Assembly (NCBI RefSeq): GCF_900115085.1
Contig: NZ_FOVF01000003.1
Coordinates: 186,001 to 250,000 of the forward strand
Source: Dokdonella immobilis
Lineage (GTDB): Bacteria > Pseudomonadota > Gammaproteobacteria > Xanthomonadales > Rhodanobacteraceae
Reading direction: 5' to 3'
Length of the DNA: 64,000 bases
Position 1 is the stretch's first letter. Each line of letters starts with the position of its first letter. The notes under the pieces were generated by a model. That model saw only the letters and a program-made list of their open reading frames with translations, ran no database searches and was not told the origin of the DNA. The translations under genes were made by a program, and so were the position numbers. Below are positions 36,464 through 44,735 of the stretch, piece after piece.

Positions 36464-36817
36464 GGGGGTGTCATGGCTTCGACGGGGGTAGTGAGATAGC
36501 TTGGTGCATGCCGAGGGGGCGACTTTCCTCGTTAATCCAGTAGCAAACTTTTAGTTGCCAACGACGACAACTACGCTCTCGCCGCTTAAGGCGTAAGCCG
36601 GGAACCCACTTGTGCTCATGCTCGTGGATGTACCGTCACTATCATGGGATAGCCCGAATCCGCGGTCTGACGGAGCACGGCGAAATCTTCCAGACTGGTC
36701 AACCGGTGCGTTTCGCACATCGTACTGCCGGAAGACGAGATCGAACGATGAGCTAAGCATGTAGGACTGGGCGTCAATCGCCTTCGGACGCGGGTTCAAC
36801 TCCCGCCACCTCCACCA
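36464..36817 (+). ncRNA. ssrA: Transfer-messenger RNA (tmRNA)
   Basis: The 354-base gene has the tRNA-like ends: 5' GGGGGTG pairs with CACCTCC, followed by the discriminator A and an encoded CCA at 36817. The T-arm CGGGTTCAACTCCCG is intact. The tag reading frame GCC...TAA (36557-36589) encodes ANDDNYALAA, close to the E. coli ANDENYALAA. A TAGCAT element at 36448-36453 may be the -10 of its promoter. The 3' end borders an accessory region, and a degenerate copy of the last ~198 bases occurs at 39016-39213. With SmpB it rescues stalled ribosomes. Confidence 0.95.
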
Positions 36818-36823
36818 ATAATG

Positions 36824-36855
36824 AAACCCCAACCGTTCTCGGTTGGGGTTTTTTT
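36824..36855 (+). terminator. Intrinsic terminator of ssrA
   Basis: AAACCCCAACCG (36824-36835) pairs perfectly with 36840-36851 around a TTCT loop, and a run of T follows (36849-36855). It is seven bases after the tmRNA 3' end. Confidence 0.93.
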
Positions 36856-37129
36856 CTTGCCTGATCGGGCCGGTTCCCGCGTGTTCCTGGGGGTTCCTGC
36901 GCAAGCCTGCGGACCGTACCGGTCAGCCTCTCGGTACGTTTCGGTCAACATTCCACTCTCTCCTGGCCAATACTCGCTCCGACGTCGCTCCCGAAAATGG
37001 CCCGAAGTCCGCAAAGGCCGCAACGCAGACCCATATGGATCAAATAGTTACGCGTGAACCAGTCAAGCGGTTGGATTGTAGCATTGGCTATCGGAGGGGA
37101 CACACGCTTGCCCCAGCGAGCTATCGCAC
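36856..37129. other. Spacer between ssrA and the AbiE pair
   Basis: About 270 bases with short frames only. It is the left margin of the accessory region. No integrase gene, direct repeat or hairpin that I can defend lies here. Confidence 0.4.
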
Positions 37130-37158
37130 TTGCAGTTTGTCAGAAACTCGCATATCTT
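37130..37158 (+). promoter_or_regulatory. Promoter and candidate operator of the AbiE pair
   Basis: TTGCAG (37130-37135) and TATCTT (37153-37158) are 17 bases apart. The spacer holds an inverted repeat, AGTTT-N5-AAACT (37134-37148), well placed for repression by the antitoxin. The predicted transcription start falls at or next to the ATG at 37166, so the message may be leaderless. Confidence 0.6.
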
Positions 37159-37165
37159 TTCTTAC

Positions 37166-37786
37166 ATGAACGCGACGACCAAGACTGCCGAGCTGATTCG
37201 CGAGCGCATCGAGGCGATGCCGACCGGGGAGCCTTTCACCCCGACAGCATTCCTGGAGTGCGGCACGCGTGCTTCCGTCGATCAGACCCTCTCCCGCCTC
37301 GTCAAGGCTGGGTCGATCGAGCGCATGACGCGCGGTGTCTTTGTGCGTCCCGAGGTCAGCCGTTTCGTCGGCAAGGTTAGCCCCTCGCCGCTGAAGGTGG
37401 TCGAGACTGTCGCTAAGACCACGGGCGCCGTCGTCCAGGTTCACGGTGCCGAAGCGGCACGTCGGCTCGAACTAACCACGCAGGTTCCAACCCAGTCGGT
37501 ATTCGTGACATCCGGCCCGTCGAAGCGCATCCGCGTGGGGAAGATGGAGATCCGTCTGCAGCACGTCTGTCAGCGCAAGTTGGCCCTGGCGGGTCGACCC
37601 GCCGGGCTCGCGCTTGCGGCGATGTGGTATCTCGGCAAGAAGGAAGTGACGCCGGCCCTCGTCGAGAAGATTCGGCGCAAGCTGGGATCGAGCGAGTTCG
37701 AGGTGTTGAAGTCAGCCACCAGCTCGATGCCTGCGTGGATGAGCGACGCCATCTTCCGAAACGAGCGGATGGCCATTCATGCTTGA
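37166..37786 (+). CDS. AbiEi-type antitoxin candidate (DUF6088-like)
   Basis: The 206-residue protein has an N-terminal winged-helix segment (PFTPTAFLECGTRASVDQTLSRLVKAGSIERMTRGVF, roughly 20-60) and a C-terminal domain with VQVHGAEAARRLELTTQVP and SKRIRVGKMEIRLQH, the pattern of AbiEi/DUF6088 antitoxins that bind their own promoter. It overlaps the AbiEii gene by 8 nt, so both are made together. The start ATG 37166 follows a -10 by only seven bases and has no ribosome binding site; an in-frame start at 37130 would lie in the promoter. In the family this protein represses and neutralises the toxin by lowering its expression. Confidence 0.8.
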   Translation: MNATTKTAELIRERIEAMPTGEPFTPTAFLECGTRASVDQTLSRLVKAGSIERMTRGVFVRPEVSRFVGKVSPSPLKVVETVAKTTGAVVQVHGAEAARRLELTTQVPTQSVFVTSGPSKRIRVGKMEIRLQHVCQRKLALAGRPAGLALAAMWYLGKKEVTPALVEKIRRKLGSSEFEVLKSATSSMPAWMSDAIFRNERMAIHA

Positions 37787-38783
37787 GTCCTTCCTGCACC
37801 TGAAGTCTCAAGAGCAGTCCCAGATCTATCGGGCACTGGCTCCGCAGCTTAACCGCACGCCCGTCGTACTGGAAAAAGATGTCTGGGTCTGCTGGGTGCT
37901 GCAGACCCTGTTCACCATGCCCGACCGACTTCCGATGGCCTTCAAGGGCGGCACATCACTATCCAAGGTGTTCGGAGCCATCGCACGCTTCTCCGAGGAC
38001 GTGGACATCACCCTCGACTATCGAGGACTGGACGGAACCTTCGACCCATTTGCCGGAGGGGTCTCGCGCAATCGACTGAAGAAATTCAGCGAGGATCTCA
38101 AGTCCTTTGTGCGCGGCCATGCACACGATGTCGTGGCGCCGCACTTTCAGAAGATGCTGGCGGACGAGTTCGATGCCGATGCATTCCAGCTTGACGTCAG
38201 CGATGACGGCGAGCAGATGCGGGTGCACTACCCGAGCGTACTGGAGGCACCAGGAGACTACGTCGGTAACAGCGTCCTGATCGAGTTCGGTGGCCGCAAC
38301 ATCACCGAGCCGAATGAGGAGCATGTGGTGCGGCCCGAGATTGCGGAACATGTAGCTGAACTCGAATTCCCTCGCTCGACGGTCAGTGTGCTGTCTCCGA
38401 CACGCACCTTCTGGGAAAAGGCGACGCTGATACACGTCGAGTGTCAGCGCGACGAGTTCCGCACAGGCGCCGAACGTCTGTCACGCCACTGGTACGACCT
38501 GGCCATGCTGGCCGATCTTGCCCATGGGCAAGCCGCTGTGGCCGATCACGCTATGCTCGCGGACGTCGTCAAGCACAAGAAGGTCTTCTACAACGCGAGC
38601 TACGCCAACTACGACGCATGCCTGGCCGGGCAGCTCAGACTCATTCCGGACGATGCCGCACTGGCCGCGCTGCGCGATGACTTCCAGCGCATGATCGGTG
38701 CCGGCATGTTTATCGGCGAGCCTCCCGTATTCGATGCCATCGTCGATCGCCTGCGCGCGCTGGAAACGACAATCAATCAGTGA
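37779..38783 (+). CDS. abiEii: AbiEii-type nucleotidyltransferase toxin
   Basis: The 334-residue protein has the AbiEii/AbiGii nucleotidyltransferase signature: LEKDVWV (31-37), FKGGTSLSKVF (55-65) and RFSEDVDITLD (70-80), with the catalytic DxD in EDVD. Related toxins transfer nucleotides onto tRNA or other targets and stop growth, aborting phage infection. A second conserved region (RTFWEKATLIHVECQR) lies in the C-terminal half. It overlaps the antitoxin gene by 8 nt. Together they form a type IV abortive-infection system next to ssrA. Both key motifs appear intact, so it is probably functional. Confidence 0.87.
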   Translation: MLESFLHLKSQEQSQIYRALAPQLNRTPVVLEKDVWVCWVLQTLFTMPDRLPMAFKGGTSLSKVFGAIARFSEDVDITLDYRGLDGTFDPFAGGVSRNRLKKFSEDLKSFVRGHAHDVVAPHFQKMLADEFDADAFQLDVSDDGEQMRVHYPSVLEAPGDYVGNSVLIEFGGRNITEPNEEHVVRPEIAEHVAELEFPRSTVSVLSPTRTFWEKATLIHVECQRDEFRTGAERLSRHWYDLAMLADLAHGQAAVADHAMLADVVKHKKVFYNASYANYDACLAGQLRLIPDDAALAALRDDFQRMIGAGMFIGEPPVFDAIVDRLRALETTINQ

Positions 38784-39010
38784 CCTCCCGCTGGCGTTGA
38801 GCCGTCAATCCTCGCCTGCTGCTCATGCCACAGCGCTTGCGGATCGACCGCCAGATCGAACATTGTGATGTGGTTCGGCAGCGTGTCGTCCAGGATGGCG
38901 GCAACGATGTCGGGTGCCAGCGTGGTGAGGTAGTCCGTCCGGCTGACGTAGCTGTTGTCGATGCCTGCCCGTGTGGCGATCTCCTTCAAAGACTTCACCT
39001 GCCTCGATTC
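38777..39010 (-). pseudogene. C-terminal remnant of a serine-recombinase-type protein
   Basis: Minus-strand codons from ~39010 to the stop at 38777 read ESRQVKSLKEIATRAGIDNS, then a LAPDIVAAILD segment and WHEQQARI. This resembles the helix-turn-helix C-terminus of large serine recombinases, which often end in a pattern like 'APDIVEAIL...'. The N-terminal catalytic domain is missing: six bases beyond the last recognisable codon the ssrA copy begins, and the open frame continues through it only by chance. The stop overlaps the end of abiEii by 7 nt. This is probably what is left of the element's mobility gene. The family assignment rests on the short C-terminal pattern and is tentative. Confidence 0.6.
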
Positions 39011-39015
39011 CGGCA

Positions 39016-39213
39016 CTCGTGGATGTACCGTCGTTATCATGGGATAGCCCGAATCCGCGGCCTTGACGAACCACGGCGAAATCTTCCAGACGAGTCCACA
39101 GATGCGTTTCGCACAACGTACTGTCGGAAGGCGAGATCGAACGATGAGCAAAGCATGCAATACCGGGCGTCAACTGTCTTCGGACGCAGGTTCAACTTCC
39201 GCCACCTCCACCA
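39016..39213 (+). repeat. Diverged copy of the 3' part of ssrA
   Basis: These 198 bases align by eye with ssrA 36621-36817, with about 23 substitutions and one indel (near 88% identity), ending in the same CCACCTCCACCA. The copy lacks the 5' half, the tag frame and the intact T-stem (GCAGG against TCCGC contains an A-C mismatch), so it cannot make tmRNA. It looks like the displaced or donor half of ssrA left by integration of an element. Confidence 0.85.
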
Positions 39214-39333
39214 AACAAGGACGTCCTTTGATTACAGGTACTTAGAGAGCACCTGGGTCCAAGGTTGGGATGCAGGTCCTACTACCTTGACCCCCGAGCC
39301 ATTCTTGGCAAAGTCCTTAGCCCCGACTCCGGC

Positions 39334-39885
39334 CTACATGATCTCGATGCCGCCCTCTGGGGTCGCTTTGCCAATCATGTTGGAGTCCGGGTCTAGCACA
39401 TAGATGCTGCGCGGCTTGTCCGCCAGACAGGCATCCGTGTTCACAATCGCCTCTATCATTTTCCGGCGCATCTCATCGTTGCTGCGCAGAACCACCCACG
39501 TATCCCTGCGCGCATGAACGAAAACCGGTTCGGTCGAATTCCGATCGTAGACGAAAGACTGCTGGAGCATTGCATAGGTTTTTTCCGGATCGCCACGCGA
39601 GCAAGCCTCGTTGACCTTCTTGTCGCTCACAATTGTGATGGGGGTAACCGGCATGGCCCTAGGCGGACGCTTGACTGGAGCTGGCCTAGGAATTGTCGCG
39701 ATACTTCCAATCAGGCCAACTAGCACTAACGCCGCGAGAACCAACGCCCAACGAGTATTTGACTTGGCAGGTTTGCGAGCACCGCACTTCGGACAGACAG
39801 CGGCGCTTGAGCTAACTGGATCTCCACAGTCCTTACACGGCGTTATGGCCACAACGCGCTCCCCAACGGTTTTGGTCTTATTCAC
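39334..39885 (-). CDS. Zinc-ribbon membrane protein of unknown function
   Basis: The 183-residue protein starts with a zinc ribbon: CKDCG (17-21) and CPKCG (31-35). One transmembrane helix follows (WALVLAALVLVGLIGSIATI, ~46-65), and then a ~115-residue domain presumably on the other side of the membrane. The domain has no family that I recognise. Zinc-ribbon-plus-helix proteins of this sort are common cargo in accessory regions. Its codon use and lower GC content match the neighbouring foreign stretch. It lies between the AbiE pair and the restriction operon; no functional tie can be shown. Confidence 0.65.
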   Translation of the reverse strand: MNKTKTVGERVVAITPCKDCGDPVSSSAAVCPKCGARKPAKSNTRWALVLAALVLVGLIGSIATIPRPAPVKRPPRAMPVTPITIVSDKKVNEACSRGDPEKTYAMLQQSFVYDRNSTEPVFVHARRDTWVVLRSNDEMRRKMIEAIVNTDACLADKPRSIYVLDPDSNMIGKATPEGGIEIM

Positions 39886-40455
39886 ATGATACGCATGTCG
39901 TGCTGTCGAGCTCTAGCTCGCGCCCGCACTCGTCCGATGGCTGCGACGACCGCCGTCATCGAAGTCCATTCCAGACTGCCTGCCATCTGCCTAACCACAA
40001 CTCATATCTCCCAAACTCCAAGCTCTAGTCCGAGCGACTTGGATAAGAAGCGGGAGAAGCCTGCACGTTATGAATAGCCGGGGCCTCCCAATCTCCGCAA
40101 TGCCCTACATCGCGCGACACAGCACCCCACAGCCTATGCTGAGGGTGAAGCCTACAAATACTTCGCCCCCTCCTTTGCCCATCTGGTCGGAATTATGGTG
40201 CGCATGCCGGAACTCCCGGCTACTTAGCACTTCGCTTTCTCGCAATCCAGCACCGGCGTCAAGGCGTGCCTGCCCTCTCTTGTCCGAGCCAATGGGCCAT
40301 CAAGCTGCTTGCAGCGCTTTGACGCGACCGCGTCCAATGCCTGCCTGCAATAGTAGCCATAGGGCGACTGGAATTTGCGCCTAGCAACTAGATCATTGGG
40401 GTCGAAAGGCAACAATTGGGGCTGAAAGCATGAGTACCTGCGATGACACAACTTG
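39886..40455. other. Gene-poor stretch before the restriction operon
   Basis: About 570 bases of lower GC content than the flanks. Short frames occur on both strands, including one on the minus strand at 40224-40451 and one on the plus strand at 40070-40384, but neither has recognisable sequence. It may contain decayed genes; I see no repeat or RNA. Confidence 0.4.
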
Positions 40456-40483
40456 TTGCACGAGAGAATCGTGTCAATATTCT
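40456..40483 (+). promoter_or_regulatory. Promoter and candidate operator of the hsd operon
   Basis: TTGCAC (40456-40461) and TATTCT (40478-40483) are 16 bases apart. An inverted repeat, TTGCACGA-N5-TCGTGTCAA (40456-40463 and 40469-40477; one bulged base), covers the -35 and spacer. The position is right for a repressor site. A strong AGGAGGG and a GGAG precede the hsdR ATG. Confidence 0.55.
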
Positions 40484-40518
40484 TCTAGTTTCGTCCAGGA
40501 GGGTGGGAGCAATCCAAT

Positions 40519-42924
40519 ATGGAAGATCACGCTCCAAAAATTCAGACCGAAGCCGACACCTGCCGGGAACTGGTCACGCCCAAGCTTGTCGAGGCCGGAT
40601 GGGGCCATGCGCCGCACGTGATCGGCGAGCAGCGCACTTTCACGAATGGCCGCATCATCGTGACTGGCGGCCGTGTGCGCCGTGGCAAGCAGAAACGTGC
40701 TGACTACCTGCTGTACTACCGGCGCGACTATCCGTTAGCCGTCGTGGAAGCGAAGGAACTGGGGCTGCGGGCGGAAACCGGGGTGCAGCAGGCCAAAGAG
40801 TACGCCGAGATTCTCGGCCTGAAGTTCGCTTATGCCACCAACGGCCATCGCATCATCGAGATCGACTACACCACCGGCATCGAGCGTGAGGCGGATCGCT
40901 TCGCCACGCCCGCCGAACTCTGGCAGCGACTAACCGCCGCTACCGCTCTACCCGATCCGACCACACCCCACCTACTCGAACCCTTCAACCTGGTTTCGGG
41001 CAAGGTGCCGCGCTATTACCAGCAGATTGCGATCAATCGAGTCATCGAAGCTATCCTGCTTGGTCAAAAACGCATCCTTGCCACATTGGCCACCGGCACC
41101 GGCAAGACCTGCGTGGCGTTTCAGCTGTGCTGGAAGTTGTGGAGCAGCCGCTGGAACCGTACCGGCGAATACCGCCGGCCGAAGATCCTGTTCTTGGCCG
41201 ATCGCAACATCCTGGTCGATGACCCGATGGCCAAGATGTTCGCGTCGTTTGGCGACGCCCGCCACAAGATCGCCGGTGGCGACGTAAGCCAGAGCCGTGA
41301 CATGTACTTCGGCATCTATCAGGCGCTGTCCACCGCCAACGAAGACGTGTTCCGTCAGTACCGGCCGGACTTCTTCGATCTGATCATCATCGACGAATGC
41401 CATCGCGGCTCCAGCCGCAACGATAGCAACTGGCGTGCGGTGCTCGACTACTTCGCGCCCGCCGTGCAGTTCGGCATGACGGCCACGCCGCTGCGCGAGG
41501 AATCGCGCGACAGCTACGAATACTTCGGCAACCCGGTTTACACCTACAGCCTGCGCCAAGGCATCGAGGATGGTTTCCTCGCCCCCTATCGGGTGCATCG
41601 TGTGATCACAACGGTGGATGCCGCAGGCTGGCGACCGTCCAAGGATGAGCTCGACCGCTTCGGCCGGCCGGTGCCGGACGATGAGTACCAGACCAAGGAT
41701 TTCGAGCGCGTCATCGCGCTGCGGGCGCGCACCAAGGCCATTGCCAAGCACCTCGCCGACTTCCTCAAGGGCACCGACCGCTTCGCCAAGACCATCGTGT
41801 TCTGCGTCGACCAGGAGCACGCAGCCGAAATGCGCCAGGAGCTGGTCAACCTCAACAGCGATCTGGTCAAGCAATACCCGGACTACGTCTGCCGCGTCAC
41901 TGCAGACGAAGGCGCCATTGGCCTCACCCACCTCGCACACTTTCAGGACGTCGACAAACCCACACCGGTGATCCTGACCACCTCGCAATTGCTGACCACC
42001 GGCGTCGACGCCGAGATGGTCAAGAATGTGGTGCTGGCCCGCGTGGTCGGCTCCCGCTCCGAGTTCAAGCAAATCATCGGCCGCGGCACCCGACTCAAGG
42101 TCGACTACGGCAAGGAATACTTCAACATCATCGACTTCACCGGCACCGCCACCCGGCATTTCGCCGATCCGGATTTCGATGGCGATCCCGCGCGCATCGA
42201 GGAAGTGACCATCGACGATGCCGGTGAAACCGTCGATACCGTCGTCGAAACGCCGCCCGGTATCGAAGACGAGCAGGCCGACTACACCGTCGACACCACG
42301 GAAACCGACGCAGGCCAGGGCGAAATCCTCACCGAACCGCCTGAGGAGCCGCGCAAGTTCTACGTGGACGGGGGCGACGTCGAAGTGATCGGTCATCTGG
42401 TCTACGACCTCGACACTGACGGCAAGAAGCTTCAGGTGGTCAAGTACACCGAGTACTCGGGCCGCACCGTCCGCACCCTGTACCCGACCCGCGATGCGCT
42501 GCAATCGGCCTGGGCCAATCCCGACACCCGCGCGGAGGTGCTGCGCGAACTGACCGAGCGCGGCATCAGTTTCGAGGAGCTGGCGGCAAGCGCCGACCAG
42601 CCCGACGCCGACCCCTTCGATCTGCTGTGTCATCTGGCCTGGAACGCGCCGCTGCTCACTCGCCGCCAGCGTGCCGAGCAGGCCAGGAAGGCGGCGCAGG
42701 ATCTGTTCGGTCAATACGGCGATTCAGCCCGCGAAATCCTCACGCTGCTGCTCGACAAGTACATTGAGCGCGGCATCGTCCAGTTCAACGCCCTTTCCGA
42801 GCTGATGAAGGTGCAACCCTTCGACCGCTTCGGCAGCCCCTCCGAAATCGCCACCCGGCATTTCGGCGGCATCAAACCCTTCAAGGAAGCCGTCTCGCGC
42901 TTGCAGACGGCCCTTTACCAATGA
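40519..42924 (+). CDS. hsdR: Type I restriction endonuclease subunit R
   Basis: HsdR translocates and cuts DNA that lacks the host methylation. The 801-residue protein begins with a PD-(D/E)xK nuclease domain: Asp62 and the motif VVEAKE with Glu77 and Lys79. The superfamily 2 motor follows, with Walker A ATGTGKT (191-197), DECH (292-295) and TATP (321-324), then the C-terminal helicase half (GVDAEMVKNVVLAR, IGRGTRLK). The C-terminal ~200 residues resemble the EcoEI-type HsdR tail that contacts the methylase. All key motifs are intact. It leads hsdR-hsdM-hsdS-SIR2; hsdM follows after 14 bases. Confidence 0.95.
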   Translation: MEDHAPKIQTEADTCRELVTPKLVEAGWGHAPHVIGEQRTFTNGRIIVTGGRVRRGKQKRADYLLYYRRDYPLAVVEAKELGLRAETGVQQAKEYAEILGLKFAYATNGHRIIEIDYTTGIEREADRFATPAELWQRLTAATALPDPTTPHLLEPFNLVSGKVPRYYQQIAINRVIEAILLGQKRILATLATGTGKTCVAFQLCWKLWSSRWNRTGEYRRPKILFLADRNILVDDPMAKMFASFGDARHKIAGGDVSQSRDMYFGIYQALSTANEDVFRQYRPDFFDLIIIDECHRGSSRNDSNWRAVLDYFAPAVQFGMTATPLREESRDSYEYFGNPVYTYSLRQGIEDGFLAPYRVHRVITTVDAAGWRPSKDELDRFGRPVPDDEYQTKDFERVIALRARTKAIAKHLADFLKGTDRFAKTIVFCVDQEHAAEMRQELVNLNSDLVKQYPDYVCRVTADEGAIGLTHLAHFQDVDKPTPVILTTSQLLTTGVDAEMVKNVVLARVVGSRSEFKQIIGRGTRLKVDYGKEYFNIIDFTGTATRHFADPDFDGDPARIEEVTIDDAGETVDTVVETPPGIEDEQADYTVDTTETDAGQGEILTEPPEEPRKFYVDGGDVEVIGHLVYDLDTDGKKLQVVKYTEYSGRTVRTLYPTRDALQSAWANPDTRAEVLRELTERGISFEELAASADQPDADPFDLLCHLAWNAPLLTRRQRAEQARKAAQDLFGQYGDSAREILTLLLDKYIERGIVQFNALSELMKVQPFDRFGSPSEIATRHFGGIKPFKEAVSRLQTALYQ

Positions 42925-42938
42925 CGAGAAGTTCCTGA

Positions 42939-44735
42939 ATGGCCGCACCGGAAAAGAAAACCAGAACCAAACGTGCCAAGGCACCGCTGACCACACGGGA
43001 CAATCTGTCGGCGCTGATCGGCAGCGCCCGCAAGATCCTGCGCAAGGACAAGGGCCTCAATGGAGACGTCGACCGCCTGCCGCTCCTCACCTGGGTGATG
43101 TTCCTCAAGTTCCTCGACGACCTCGAAGTCGTGCATGAGGAAGAAGCGGAGCTCGACGGCAAGCCCTACCACCCCATCATCGAATCGCCCTACCGCTGGC
43201 GCGACTGGGCTGCGCGCGAGGATGGCCTCACCGGCGACGAACTGCTGGCCTTCATCAACCAGGACGAATGCCACCGCGCCGACGGCTCACGCGGCGCCGG
43301 CCTGTTCGCCTATCTGCGAGGTCTGGCCGGCAGCGGCGAAAAAGGCAGCCAGCGTGAGGTCATCGCCAACGTGTTTCGCGGCGTGCAGAACCGCATGGTC
43401 AGCGGCTACCTGCTGCGCGACATCATCAACAAGATCAACGGCATTCATTTCAGCTCAAGCGAGGAGATCCACACCCTCTCGCACCTGTACGAATCCATGC
43501 TGCGCGAGATGCGCGACGCCGCCGGTGACTCCGGCGAGTTCTACACCCCACGCCCGGTCGTGCGCTTCATGGTGCAGGTCACCGACCCGCGCCTGGGCGA
43601 GACCATGCTCGACCCGGCCTGCGGCACCGGCGGGTTTCTGGTGGAGGCCTACGACCACATTGCTCAGCAGGTGACCAACCCGGATCAGCGTCGCACCTTG
43701 CAGCGCGACACCCTGTTCGGCCAGGAGGCCAAGCCGCTGCCCTACATGCTGGCGCAGATGAACCTGCTGCTGCACGGGCTGGAAGCGCCGCAGATCGCCT
43801 ACGGCAACACGCTGGAACGGCGCATTACCGAAATTGGCCACGATGAACGAGTCGATGTGATCCTCACCAACCCGCCCTTCGGCGGCGAGGAGGAAGCCGG
43901 CATCAAGGCCAACTTCCCGGCCAACATGCAGACGGCCGAAACCGCACTGCTGTTCCTGCAGTACATCATGCGCAAGCTGCGCTACGCCGGGCATGGCGCA
44001 GAGCAGGGAGGCCGTGCCGCCGTGGTGGTGCCCAACGGCACCCTGTTTGGCGATGGCGTATGCGCCGTCATCAAGGGGGAGATGCTCAAGGAATTCAACC
44101 TCCACACCATCGTGCGCCTGCCGCAAGGCGTGTTCGCGCCCTACACCGACATCCCGGCCAACCTGCTGTTCTTCCAGCGCGGCGGCCCCACCGACACCAT
44201 CTGGTACTACGAACTGCCCCAGCCCGAAGGCCGCAAGAAATACAGCAAGACCGCACCGTTGCCCTTCGAAGCCTTCCAGCCCGTGCTCGAGTGGTGGAAC
44301 GCCCGCCAGGAAGGCCCGCAAGCCTGGCGCGTGGGCTTCGCCGCCAAACGTGCCGCCGCCATCGACGCCGCCACGCCGCACTGGCAGCGAGCCGAAACCG
44401 AACGCGCCAGCGCACTCGCTCTAGGCAAGCCAATCCGCGAACTGGATCAGACCATCAGCCATGCCGCCAATGGCGACAAGGCCGCGCTGCAAGCGCAGTT
44501 GCGAGAGCTGAAAATCCGCCAGCAGGCCCATGAGGCCGCCGCCAAGGCCGCGCAGGCGGAGGGTGATGCGCTCTACTGGCCGATCTACAACCTGGACCTG
44601 AAGAACCCGCATGCCGCCGAAGGGCTGGAGCACGCCGATCCGAAGGACCTGGTCGCTGCCATGCGTGCCGGAGAAGAGGACGTGCTGCGCCTGCTCAGCG
44701 AGATTGAGGCACTGGTGACCGAGGTGCAGGGATGA
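42939..44735 (+). CDS. hsdM: Type I DNA methyltransferase subunit M
   Basis: HsdM methylates adenine in the recognition site using S-adenosylmethionine. The 598-residue protein has the N-terminal HsdM helical domain (~20-165), the SAM motif DPACGTGGFL (225-234) and the catalytic motif NPPF (311-314). A coiled-coil-like C-terminus (~500-560, rich in Ala, Glu, Lys and Gln) probably binds HsdS. The stop overlaps the hsdS start (ATGA), so subunit supply is coupled. Confidence 0.95.
   Translation: MAAPEKKTRTKRAKAPLTTRDNLSALIGSARKILRKDKGLNGDVDRLPLLTWVMFLKFLDDLEVVHEEEAELDGKPYHPIIESPYRWRDWAAREDGLTGDELLAFINQDECHRADGSRGAGLFAYLRGLAGSGEKGSQREVIANVFRGVQNRMVSGYLLRDIINKINGIHFSSSEEIHTLSHLYESMLREMRDAAGDSGEFYTPRPVVRFMVQVTDPRLGETMLDPACGTGGFLVEAYDHIAQQVTNPDQRRTLQRDTLFGQEAKPLPYMLAQMNLLLHGLEAPQIAYGNTLERRITEIGHDERVDVILTNPPFGGEEEAGIKANFPANMQTAETALLFLQYIMRKLRYAGHGAEQGGRAAVVVPNGTLFGDGVCAVIKGEMLKEFNLHTIVRLPQGVFAPYTDIPANLLFFQRGGPTDTIWYYELPQPEGRKKYSKTAPLPFEAFQPVLEWWNARQEGPQAWRVGFAAKRAAAIDAATPHWQRAETERASALALGKPIRELDQTISHAANGDKAALQAQLRELKIRQQAHEAAAKAAQAEGDALYWPIYNLDLKNPHAAEGLEHADPKDLVAAMRAGEEDVLRLLSEIEALVTEVQG

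Noticed and set aside
39011-39160. N-terminal part of the open frame that includes the recombinase remnant
   Set aside because: These codons are the reverse strand of the ssrA copy, so they are not part of a protein.
40070-40451. Two short frames in the gap before hsdR (plus and minus strand)
   Set aside because: No ribosome binding site, no family resemblance, and they overlap each other.
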